64,000 bases of DNA from Bacterioplanoides sp. SCSIO 12839 (GTDB lineage Bacteria > Pseudomonadota > Gammaproteobacteria > Pseudomonadales > Oceanobacteraceae): NCBI RefSeq assembly GCF_024397975.1, contig NZ_CP073745.1:2878501-2942500 (forward strand). Direction: 5' to 3'. Below are positions 41,346-49,522 of this stretch, in pieces (the first letter of the stretch is position 1; every line of letters begins with the position of its first letter). The notes beneath the pieces were generated by a model. That model was given only the letters and a program-made list of their open reading frames with translations, was not told where the DNA came from and did no database searches. The position numbers were made by a program, and so were the translations under genes.

Positions 41346-43784
41346 TTATTCTTCGGGTGGATAAGGATGTTTAATCACATCATACGGGTCGCCTTGCCCT
41401 TGAATCGCAGCCCACTCTTCGGCAGTTAACCATTCGCTTGGCTCAATATCAGCTAACCGCGCTAACGCGGCTAACGCATCTGCCCAGGTACAACGATTGG
41501 CAAACAACAGTCCTTCCGCATCCAGCGTGCCACCCTGGTTCACATACCCTAAAGCCAAGGTATTTTGTGGCCCCAGATCTAACAGCCGGGTATGAGCTAA
41601 CAGAATTTCCGGACGAGTGTGACTCAGGAAAACACGATACTTCACCGTTGATGGGAATAAGGCATCCATTACTGATTCCGACGCTTTCACCTGCGCTTCG
41701 TAACCATCACGCGGCACCCGGAAACGCCCTGGCTCCAGCAAATAAATTAAAGAATGCGCCACACCTTTTTGTTTTAACCGATCACTGGCTTTTAATGCCT
41801 GTTGCAACTGATGAGCACCACAAGCCACCAGCTGCAATTCTGAACCACAATGACCACGCACACAGACTGCACCATCCTGAACCAGTGCTTCTGATTGACG
41901 GGCATCCAACACCATCGGCATGACGGACTTGGGAATCACCAGATTCCAGATCACCCCCAAATCACCGTAACAGGCTTTTAAACAGGCCATGGCACTGTTG
42001 CCATCGGCCGGAAAAACCACCCGCGACATATCAGCCATTTCACCAAGCAGCGCTTCGGCCAGACTTGGGTCCTGGTGACTTTGTTCATTTTTGCCGTTCT
42101 CCCAGACATGGGAAGTGGAAATAATCGGTAACCCCAACCAGGGTGCCGGTTCTCCCACCTCTTTTTGATGGCGTGAGAAAATAATCGCCTGGCGTAACGC
42201 ACCCAGCATTTTGGTGGCAAAGGCTTCATACGATACAACCAGATTAAGCCCGGCCTGATTAGCCAAACAGGCACTGACAATGGCTTCTTCGTTAAGCGCC
42301 GTAATCACCCGGCCATTAATGGCTTCAGCAACACCCTCTTCTGGATCGGTTACCCGATGCTGCAATAAATCGAGTGTTTGATTCATACGGTTGGAGCGCA
42401 ACTCATCCGGGTTACCCACCCGTACCCGCAACTGATCATTAATCTCAACCAGATTCACAAAATACCGATCAATCGCTGCCATTGGCGCAATGGCTTCATT
42501 CAGCCATTGTGGGTCCTGGCGGTTAACCGTCACGGCAATCGGTAGCTCTGGTGAACGCGGTTGGACCAGCACCTGCGCTGCCTGTTTCCAGTTTGCTTCA
42601 GGCTGATGCAAGTCTTTAATACCACGATGGAAAAATGCCAGTGCATCGGCATCACGACGAGGATTACTGCCTAATGGCAAACCATGAGCCGCATTGGTTC
42701 CGGCTCCGGGAAAACCAAAGCCCTTCACGGTTTCGGCAATACAATAAGGCAGCGGAACGGGATAGCTGGCTTCACCTTTTTCAGCGGCTTCACCGGCATG
42801 TTGCAAATGCTGCTCCATAAAATAAATAGCACAAACAAACGCCGCCGGATCGCGACCGTCAATCACAAATGGCGCAAAGCCCTGATGTTTTAAGTGATCA
42901 ATAAACCAGTCACTGCCACCCTGTTGTGCAACCGTGGTGCGCTGATCAATACGGCGACCATTGGCAATCATAATCGGACTGACTAACCCGGAGTCATTGG
43001 CACGCCACCAGCGCGCCGCCCAGTCACTGCCACGTTGTTCTTCAAAGGCACCATCACTTAAAAATGCCACCAGCCGCTCATCTTTTTGTGGCATATGAAC
43101 GTATTGCAAACCGGCAAAACCTAAATAGCCACCTTCTATTTTAGCGCCGGCCGTATTCGGATTAACGTGAGAGCCTAATGGCGATAACGGTTTGCCATCC
43201 GGTCGTACCCGGTAATTATAAAAATCCTGAACAAAATGGCTCAGACCATCATTGGTCAGTGGATATTCTTTCTTACGTTCAGGTAATGCCGTTCCGGTAA
43301 GTAATTGCAACGCATCAATCGCGGCAACACAGTGACCTTGCCCCATTAACCAGTCACGATGAATACCCGTCAGGCTGTTAATGGTCATATAGGCTGCATA
43401 AGCCGGAACCATATTTAACGAACCACCAGTATGCCCCTGCGGATCTCGTTTGAAATCCTGTGGAGATAACTCTCTGCCATCCAGAAAAACATGTTTGGCG
43501 TAAGTCATATGAATCACCAGCCACATGGCCTGATTCGTTAATACATCCAATGCGGTTAGTTTTTTATAACATTCAGCTTTGTCAGCGATTACACCCGCTT
43601 CTTGCAAGGCCGTGGCTAATTCATAAACCTGCAATTGTGTTGCAGGCTGATGCTCGATCACACCATTGCCGTTAGCCCAGTCGGCAAAGTCTTTATCGAA
43701 CTCACGGTGTTGGCGCGCCTGAGCTTCAATTTCCTGTTCCTGAAACCGTTCACGCTGCTGCATATAATTTAAATTAAGACTCAT
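41346..43784 (-). CDS. Phosphoketolase family (XFP-like) thiamine-diphosphate enzyme
   Basis: An 812-residue protein of the xylulose-5-phosphate/fructose-6-phosphate phosphoketolase superfamily, which splits sugar phosphates with Pi into acetyl phosphate and an aldose phosphate. GHTGGSLNMVPAYAAYM and the central HVWENGKNEQSHQDPSL are family features. The thiamine-binding motif is divergent: VAFLSDGAFEEQRGSDWAARWW replaces the usual GDGEAETG type. It therefore belongs to a separate branch whose substrate is not settled. Its ATG overlaps the upstream PRPP-synthetase stop (ATGA), forming a three-gene operon. Confidence 0.8.
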   Translation of the reverse strand: MSLNLNYMQQRERFQEQEIEAQARQHREFDKDFADWANGNGVIEHQPATQLQVYELATALQEAGVIADKAECYKKLTALDVLTNQAMWLVIHMTYAKHVFLDGRELSPQDFKRDPQGHTGGSLNMVPAYAAYMTINSLTGIHRDWLMGQGHCVAAIDALQLLTGTALPERKKEYPLTNDGLSHFVQDFYNYRVRPDGKPLSPLGSHVNPNTAGAKIEGGYLGFAGLQYVHMPQKDERLVAFLSDGAFEEQRGSDWAARWWRANDSGLVSPIMIANGRRIDQRTTVAQQGGSDWFIDHLKHQGFAPFVIDGRDPAAFVCAIYFMEQHLQHAGEAAEKGEASYPVPLPYCIAETVKGFGFPGAGTNAAHGLPLGSNPRRDADALAFFHRGIKDLHQPEANWKQAAQVLVQPRSPELPIAVTVNRQDPQWLNEAIAPMAAIDRYFVNLVEINDQLRVRVGNPDELRSNRMNQTLDLLQHRVTDPEEGVAEAINGRVITALNEEAIVSACLANQAGLNLVVSYEAFATKMLGALRQAIIFSRHQKEVGEPAPWLGLPIISTSHVWENGKNEQSHQDPSLAEALLGEMADMSRVVFPADGNSAMACLKACYGDLGVIWNLVIPKSVMPMVLDARQSEALVQDGAVCVRGHCGSELQLVACGAHQLQQALKASDRLKQKGVAHSLIYLLEPGRFRVPRDGYEAQVKASESVMDALFPSTVKYRVFLSHTRPEILLAHTRLLDLGPQNTLALGYVNQGGTLDAEGLLFANRCTWADALAALARLADIEPSEWLTAEEWAAIQGQGDPYDVIKHPYPPEE

Positions 43785-44722
43785 GCTTTTCCCTCCGTGG
43801 TTGCTTCAGTCTTACTACTGGTCAACTCTAAAATTAATTCCAGAATGGCCGGAGTCATTAAATAGCTGATATCAATTTGATTGGTATTGTGGGGAATACA
43901 ATTACAAGTACGGATATCTGCAATCGGACCGGCGCACATTTCCGCTTCAGCACCCTCTGCGAAGACCGCATGAACACCAATACACAAGGGGTGTTTTAAG
44001 CCCTGTTGCTGTAATTGTTCCGCAGTTCTCAGCATCGTACGTCCGGTTGAAATAATATCATCCACCATCACCGGTAAATGATTTCGGTAACGCTCGACAT
44101 CGGGAATATCAATCGCCACATCACGATCGCCACTGCGCGTTTTTGTCAGCACCAGATGCTCACAACCGGCTGCGGTTGCAACGGTTTTGGCCCATTGCTC
44201 ACTTTCTTCGTCCGGACCGACCACCAATAATGGATCCCCTGGATTTTGTTCTGATAATTGTCTGAGGTATTCACCAATAATTCGGGTCGCATGTAACGTG
44301 CGGGTTGGAATGGAATAAATTTCGTTTAAGTGATGATAACGATGCAGGTGAGGATCAATTGTCACCAGATAATCAAAATGTTCGCTGATTAATTTTGCAA
44401 AATATTTTGACGTTAAACATTCCCCCGGTTGGAAGCGAATATCCTGACGCATATAGGCCAGGTAAGGAGCAACCAAACCAACCCGCTCAGCGCCCATTTC
44501 TTTCAGATGAGCCGCCATAAATAACAGCCCTAAGGCTTTATCATTGGGCTGATGCAGGTGGCACAACACCACCACATCTTCGCCTTCAACATTGGCCGGT
44601 AAATTAAAATACCATTCCCCATCAGGGAAATGGCGGCTTTCGAGTGGTAGCACTTCGGCTGCCAGTGCTTTGGATAAGGATTCAGCCAGCTGCTGGTGAC
44701 CGTCCATACATAAAATCAACAT
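43781..44722 (-). CDS. Ribose-phosphate pyrophosphokinase homologue
   Basis: A 313-residue PRPP-synthetase fold protein. The PRPP loop VMVDDIISTGRTMLRTAEQL, the ATP-contacting LVAPYLAYMRQDIRFQPGE and the VTIDPHLHRYHHL metal site are present. It lacks the class I allosteric features and resembles archaeal or plant-type short enzymes, so it is probably not the housekeeping prs. Normally such an enzyme makes PRPP from ribose 5-phosphate and ATP. Here it is coupled by ATGA overlap to the phosphoketolase and by one base to the phosphorylase, so it may use or make phosphoribosyl intermediates of nucleotide breakdown. Confidence 0.85.
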   Translation of the reverse strand: MLILCMDGHQQLAESLSKALAAEVLPLESRHFPDGEWYFNLPANVEGEDVVVLCHLHQPNDKALGLLFMAAHLKEMGAERVGLVAPYLAYMRQDIRFQPGECLTSKYFAKLISEHFDYLVTIDPHLHRYHHLNEIYSIPTRTLHATRIIGEYLRQLSEQNPGDPLLVVGPDEESEQWAKTVATAAGCEHLVLTKTRSGDRDVAIDIPDVERYRNHLPVMVDDIISTGRTMLRTAEQLQQQGLKHPLCIGVHAVFAEGAEAEMCAGPIADIRTCNCIPHNTNQIDISYLMTPAILELILELTSSKTEATTEGKA

Positions 44723-46239
44723 CAGACCAATTCCTCTTCAATGCGAACCACATCGGTGTGACCATCTAAAAATTCCAGAGCGTATTGCAGCTCCCCCGGG
44801 GCTTCAGCGTGTAACGTGAACAACGGTGTACCCACACGTACCTGATCACCCAGCTGGACATGCACTTCCAACCCCGCAGTGACTGCATTCGGTGCGCCTG
44901 CTAATGACGCCAAACGGGAAATAAAACGATTATTAAAATAAGCAACCACGCCGTTAGCTGTTGCCGTGATTGTGTGTGTATAAGGGGCGGTACCGGGTTG
45001 TTGAAAACCGCCCTGAGCATCACAGATGGCACAGAATTTCACCATCGCGTTACCGCTGATCAGTGTCTCTTCCGCCAGCTTAAAACCGTCTCCAACATCA
45101 CAGTGTTGAGCCATTTCCAGCATAGTGCCTGCCAGCTGCAGTGACTTCTGTTTCAGATCCTGCGGTGCATTCTGGTCATTCATTAACACCTGTAACACAT
45201 CACGGGCCTCAAGCGCCGGACCAATTCCCCGACCAATGGGTTGAGTCCCATCGGTGATCACGGTAGATACATTCAGTCCCATCGCTTTTCCGGTTTGCTC
45301 CAACAATGACGCTAAACGCTCAGCCATGGCTTGTGAACGCACTTTAGCGGTTGGCCCCACCGGAATATCAATCAACACTTGCTGTGAACCGGCAGCCACT
45401 TTTTTAGAAATAACGGAGGCTACCAGCTGACCTTCACTATCCAGATCCAGCGCCCGCTCGACACGAATCACAATATCGTCGGTTGGGCTTAACGACACGG
45501 AACCGCCCCAGGCCAGGCATGCACCTTGTTGTTCCACTATCTGCTGCATCTGATCAAATTCAAGCTGAACCGGCGTCATGGTTTCCATCGTATCGGCGGT
45601 ACCGGCTGGTGAGGTAATTGCCCGGCTTGAGGTTTTTGGCATCATCAGACCATTCGCGGCAATAATCGCCGTGACAATGGGAGTGGTTCGGTTCCCAGGT
45701 AATCCGCCAACACAATGTTTGTCGAGTACCTTTGACTCTCCCCAGTTAAACCGCTGGCCACTGGCCACCATCGCCTGGGTAATGGCAACGGTTTCTTCCA
45801 GATTCAGGCGATCACCAGCACAGGCAGTCACAAACGCCGATAACTGAATATCACTATACCGGCCTTGTTTGATGTCATGGATCACAGCGGCAGCTGTTTC
45901 AGCAGTGAAACGCTCACCGTACAGTTTGCCACGCACAAAGGACATGGAATCAACCGCTCTGGGGTGTCGAAACGATAAATGCTCATCGTCAGCAGGCTTG
46001 TTTAATAACCGCCAGGCAGCTTCCGATACCCCTGCTTGTTCATGGGATAAGAGTTCATTACTCACCAATGCTAATGTCGCAATGGTGGAAGACGATTCGG
46101 TGCACACTTCCACCCGCGACTGGGCGGTGAACCCTTCAGCAATCGCCACATGGCAATCCTGACGCATGTACACCACCGCCTCTTGGTGAGTATCAACACC
46201 TAATCGCTTTAGTTTTAAAAAATTGAATTCGTGTGCCAT
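44722..46239 (-). CDS. AMP/thymidine phosphorylase family protein
   Basis: A 505-residue enzyme from ATG 46239 (GAAAAG six bases upstream; ATG 46245 lacks spacing). The N-terminal 80 or so residues form the extra domain found in archaeal AMP phosphorylase. The phosphate-binding core is LDKHCVGGLPGNRTTPIV and SSRAITSPAGTADTMET, closer to archaeal AMP phosphorylase than to DeoA. It should phosphorolyse a nucleoside or a 5'-mononucleotide to base plus ribose 1-phosphate or ribose 1,5-bisphosphate. The substrate is uncertain. It heads an operon with PRPP synthetase and phosphoketolase homologues. Confidence 0.85.
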   Translation of the reverse strand: MAHEFNFLKLKRLGVDTHQEAVVYMRQDCHVAIAEGFTAQSRVEVCTESSSTIATLALVSNELLSHEQAGVSEAAWRLLNKPADDEHLSFRHPRAVDSMSFVRGKLYGERFTAETAAAVIHDIKQGRYSDIQLSAFVTACAGDRLNLEETVAITQAMVASGQRFNWGESKVLDKHCVGGLPGNRTTPIVTAIIAANGLMMPKTSSRAITSPAGTADTMETMTPVQLEFDQMQQIVEQQGACLAWGGSVSLSPTDDIVIRVERALDLDSEGQLVASVISKKVAAGSQQVLIDIPVGPTAKVRSQAMAERLASLLEQTGKAMGLNVSTVITDGTQPIGRGIGPALEARDVLQVLMNDQNAPQDLKQKSLQLAGTMLEMAQHCDVGDGFKLAEETLISGNAMVKFCAICDAQGGFQQPGTAPYTHTITATANGVVAYFNNRFISRLASLAGAPNAVTAGLEVHVQLGDQVRVGTPLFTLHAEAPGELQYALEFLDGHTDVVRIEEELV

Positions 46240-46380
46240 ATGCATCTTTTCATGATGGGATGCATTCAGTGTAGAAAGGCTGTTTCCGGGAAGTCTTGCG
46301 ATAAATCAACGAGAGGCCAGTCTCGATTATCTAACCTGTTAGTAACCGACTCAGGTCAATGGCATAAAAGGATGAGTTAT

Positions 46381-47751
46381 ATGAAAGCCCCCTTTCAGGT
46401 TCAATTTATAGGTGCCACCGGAACCGTCACCGGATCAAAATATCTGATCAGTTATGATCGCTATAAAATCCTGGTTGATTGTGGTTTATTTCAGGGCATT
46501 AAAAATGTCCGAAGTCGTAACTGGTCTGACCTTCCGTTTCAGGCCAGTGAGCTGAACGCGGTATTATTAACTCATGCCCATATTGATCATTCCGGTTATT
46601 TACCTGCTTTAATGAAGCGTGGCTACCATGGTTCAATTCACTGCAGCGATGCCACAAAAGCATTATGCAAAGTGTTATTACCGGATGCCGGTTTTCTTCA
46701 GGAGGAAGATGCCAAGTATGCGAATAAAAAACGTTTTTCTAAACATGAACCTGCCGAGCCACTATACACCGAAGACGACGCACGCAAAGTTCTGAAACAA
46801 TTTAAATCTGTACCTTTTCGTCAGCAAATTGATTTACCCGGTGGTATGACCGCTGAGTTCATTCCTGTCGGTCATATTCTGGGGGCGAGTGCTATTCGTC
46901 TTGAATATAAAGGAACCAGCATTACCTTCAGCGGTGATGTTGGTCGTCAGAATGATGTTGTGATGTATCCACCAGAGCCTTTGCCTACAACCGATTATCT
47001 GGTTGTTGAATCAACCTATGGTGATCGCTTACATGAAGACGTTAATGAAGAAGAAGTCATTGCCAGCATCGTCAACCGCACCGCACAACGTGGTGGCATT
47101 GTGTTAATGCCGGCATTTGCGGTTGGCCGTGCTCAAATGGTACTGCACGTATTGGAAAAACTTAGGGCACAAAACCGCATCCCTCATATGCCGGTTTACC
47201 TGAACAGTCCGATGGCGATTAAAGCCACAGAAATTTTTTATGATCTTCATGACTTACATAAACTCAATAAAGACGACTGTCAGCGTATTGATGAGATGAC
47301 CCATTATGTAAAAACCGTTGAAGAGTCGATTGAGCTGAATGGTCGGAAATACCCTTCAATTATTATTTCAGCCAGTGGCATGGCCAGCGGCGGCCGGGTA
47401 TTACATCATTTAAAAACCCTGGTCCGCGATCCTAAAAACAGTATTTTATTTTTGGGGTATCAAGCTGCTGGCACTCGTGGTGATGCCATGACCCATGGTG
47501 CAGAGCGGGTAAAAATTCACGGTATGTATTTTCCGGTTAAAGCGGAAGTTCATAACCTTCAGGCATTATCAAGCCACGGAGACTATCAGGAGATTTTACA
47601 TTGGTTAAAACAGATGCCTGCCAAACCTAAAAAAGTGTTTATTACCCATGGCGAAAGCTCCGCAGCTGATGCCATGCGTTTGCAACTTCAGGATGAACTG
47701 GGTTGGCATGCAATCGTACCCGAATATTTAGATACGGAAGTTTTAAGATAA
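46381..47751 (+). CDS. Metallo-beta-lactamase/beta-CASP RNA-processing exonuclease
   Basis: A 456-residue protein from ATG 46381 (AAGGATGAG upstream). The metal motif LLTHAHIDHSGYLPAL, FIPVGHILGAS and TFSGDVGRQ are followed by the beta-CASP part (SPMAIKATEIFY, SASGMASGGRVLHHLK, the RNA-specificity VHNLQALSSHGDYQEILHWL with its conserved His, and FITHGE). It is like CPSF-73-related bacterial nucleases (YbcI/RNase-J-like). Divergent from the phosphorylase operon, it could supply nucleotides from RNA to it (inference). Confidence 0.9.
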   Translation: MKAPFQVQFIGATGTVTGSKYLISYDRYKILVDCGLFQGIKNVRSRNWSDLPFQASELNAVLLTHAHIDHSGYLPALMKRGYHGSIHCSDATKALCKVLLPDAGFLQEEDAKYANKKRFSKHEPAEPLYTEDDARKVLKQFKSVPFRQQIDLPGGMTAEFIPVGHILGASAIRLEYKGTSITFSGDVGRQNDVVMYPPEPLPTTDYLVVESTYGDRLHEDVNEEEVIASIVNRTAQRGGIVLMPAFAVGRAQMVLHVLEKLRAQNRIPHMPVYLNSPMAIKATEIFYDLHDLHKLNKDDCQRIDEMTHYVKTVEESIELNGRKYPSIIISASGMASGGRVLHHLKTLVRDPKNSILFLGYQAAGTRGDAMTHGAERVKIHGMYFPVKAEVHNLQALSSHGDYQEILHWLKQMPAKPKKVFITHGESSAADAMRLQLQDELGWHAIVPEYLDTEVLR

Positions 47752-47766
47752 ATAATACCAGTGTAA

Positions 47767-48531
47767 TTAAAAGCGCCAGTGAAAATTTATACGGTAGGTA
47801 TTCAGGCGATTATCCGGTTCGCTCCAGCGAATTGGGCCAACACAAGACGAGCCCGTTTGATACGGGCTTTTGGCCATACGAATTTGTTGAAAATCCGCAC
47901 TGATTTTAACCGCAGGAACTGACTCAAAACGATAATCAATAATTGCCTGAATACCATGATCTGGGCGAGGGTAAACCGACACTGCGGATGTGCATGCTGT
48001 GGCATCAATATCCACGCGGCTTTCCATTGAACGATTTAGCAATCCACTCAACTGCCAACGCCCAATGTCTTGCATGATTCCCAACGAGAACAACTGCCAG
48101 CGATAGGTTTCGGATAGCCCCGAACTGAATCCGCGAGGCTGAATATCCCGTTGCCAGTGATGAAAAGCGTAACGAACGGCAACCCGGCGCTGACTTTCTC
48201 CCAGTCGATAGTTAAGCCCTAACTGGTATTGCCGAAGTGCTTCATCGGTACTGGTATCCAGATTCGCACCGCCCTGAGTCTCTCCCTGATAATCTGCTGT
48301 TCCCTGCTGCATACTGGCTGCAAGCATCAGCTCAACATCATGGATATGCCAGAATGCGGCCGCCGATACAACAGGCAAGGTCGCCGTCTCATGATTCAAC
48401 TCTGAGCCATTATCGGAAAATTCTTTATATGAAAAATGTTCAATACCAGAGCTAAGTTCAAAAGAAATGTCATTGGCACTGGCGTTAACCCAGGCCAAGC
48501 AGCATAAAAAAATAAAAAAGAGGTGTTTCAT
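47767..48531 (-). CDS. Putative outer-membrane beta-barrel protein
   Basis: A 254-residue protein from ATG 48531 with a signal peptide (FFIFLCCLAWVNASA-ND). Alternating strands such as RQYQLGLNYRLGESQRRVAVRYAF and LNTYRINFHWRF end in Phe, as barrels recognised by Bam do. It has one Cys pair (TACTSAV and GSSCVGP). The family is not recognised. It lies 37 bases downstream of the lipoprotein gene on the same strand, so the two probably form an operon, an outer-membrane barrel and lipoprotein pair. Confidence 0.6.
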   Translation of the reverse strand: MKHLFFIFLCCLAWVNASANDISFELSSGIEHFSYKEFSDNGSELNHETATLPVVSAAAFWHIHDVELMLAASMQQGTADYQGETQGGANLDTSTDEALRQYQLGLNYRLGESQRRVAVRYAFHHWQRDIQPRGFSSGLSETYRWQLFSLGIMQDIGRWQLSGLLNRSMESRVDIDATACTSAVSVYPRPDHGIQAIIDYRFESVPAVKISADFQQIRMAKSPYQTGSSCVGPIRWSEPDNRLNTYRINFHWRF

Positions 48532-48568
48532 AAAATGAAAAGCGCCCAATGAAGGGCGCCTGAATGAT

Positions 48569-49423
48569 TTACCAGTTAATGGTTTCTGCTACACCATCAA
48601 TGGTCAGTGTGAAAGAAGAACAGCTATCAAAATCTAAACGGGCAGTTTCATTGCCAGCCGTAATGCTAATGCTGCCTGAGCTTGGATTGCCATTATCACA
48701 ATCAAATTTTACCGCAGATGCAACCACATCAATATAACCGTGTTCAGCATCATAAACACGCGCCCGCACATTATAACCGCTGAAGCCATTACCACTCACA
48801 GAAGACGTATCTACACGGTAATCACGGCCATTATCGGCGCGGAAGCTGGATACAACCTGGCAATTATCGAAACGATCGCAAGTCACAGTGGCATTCAGAG
48901 TTTGAGTTTCGCCCTGATAAGTCATGGTGAAGTTACGATAAACAATTACACTGCTACCATCATCATTCCGCGTAACAACAGCGCTACCATTAACAACCAC
49001 ACCGCCTGTTTCACAGCGGTTATAGTTAATGGTGATACTATTACCCTCGGAGGTTGCTGTTGCAGAACCAGAGTCACATGCTTCAGAAACATCAACCGTG
49101 CTACCCGTTGCTGTCGTCAGTACTTTCACAGCATTCAGAATCAATTGATCAGCGGCGCGGGTATCTACTGTTTCCAGACTAGCCCCTGTCGGTAAACCGT
49201 TATTTGACACAGCCTGACGGCTACCAATAACACCAGCCTCAGCCAGCTCTTCTTTATTGCCATCCGTAATGGTCGCTTGTGTGGTCGCTCCGTTATATGC
49301 ACCTACCTGGCCAGCGTTGACCGGATCCTCATCGGAAGAACCGCCAGATGAACCACCACCACAGGCGGTTAAAACCAATGGCGCAGAGACAAGCAATGTT
49401 AAAAACAGTTTGTTGATATTCAC
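48569..49423 (-). CDS. Hypothetical lipoprotein
   Basis: A 284-residue protein with signal and lipobox (VLTACGGGSSGGSS), a Gly/Ser/Asp linker and a beta-rich body with six further cysteines in pairs (EACDSG/NRCETG, VTCDRFDNCQV, FDCDNG/DSCSSF) that suggest disulfides in the periplasm. Motifs such as NSITINYNRCETGGVVVNGS look like repeated beta modules. I do not recognise the family. It is the upstream partner of the barrel gene. Confidence 0.65.
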   Translation of the reverse strand: MNINKLFLTLLVSAPLVLTACGGGSSGGSSDEDPVNAGQVGAYNGATTQATITDGNKEELAEAGVIGSRQAVSNNGLPTGASLETVDTRAADQLILNAVKVLTTATGSTVDVSEACDSGSATATSEGNSITINYNRCETGGVVVNGSAVVTRNDDGSSVIVYRNFTMTYQGETQTLNATVTCDRFDNCQVVSSFRADNGRDYRVDTSSVSGNGFSGYNVRARVYDAEHGYIDVVASAVKFDCDNGNPSSGSISITAGNETARLDFDSCSSFTLTIDGVAETINW

Positions 49424-49522
49424 GGTTATTCAATCCTTTTCGTTATTTGGCGGGACGGAGCTTAACAAATACGAAAAAAGGATCAATATTCCAATAGTGT
49501 TATAAGTCAATGCTAGGCAATG

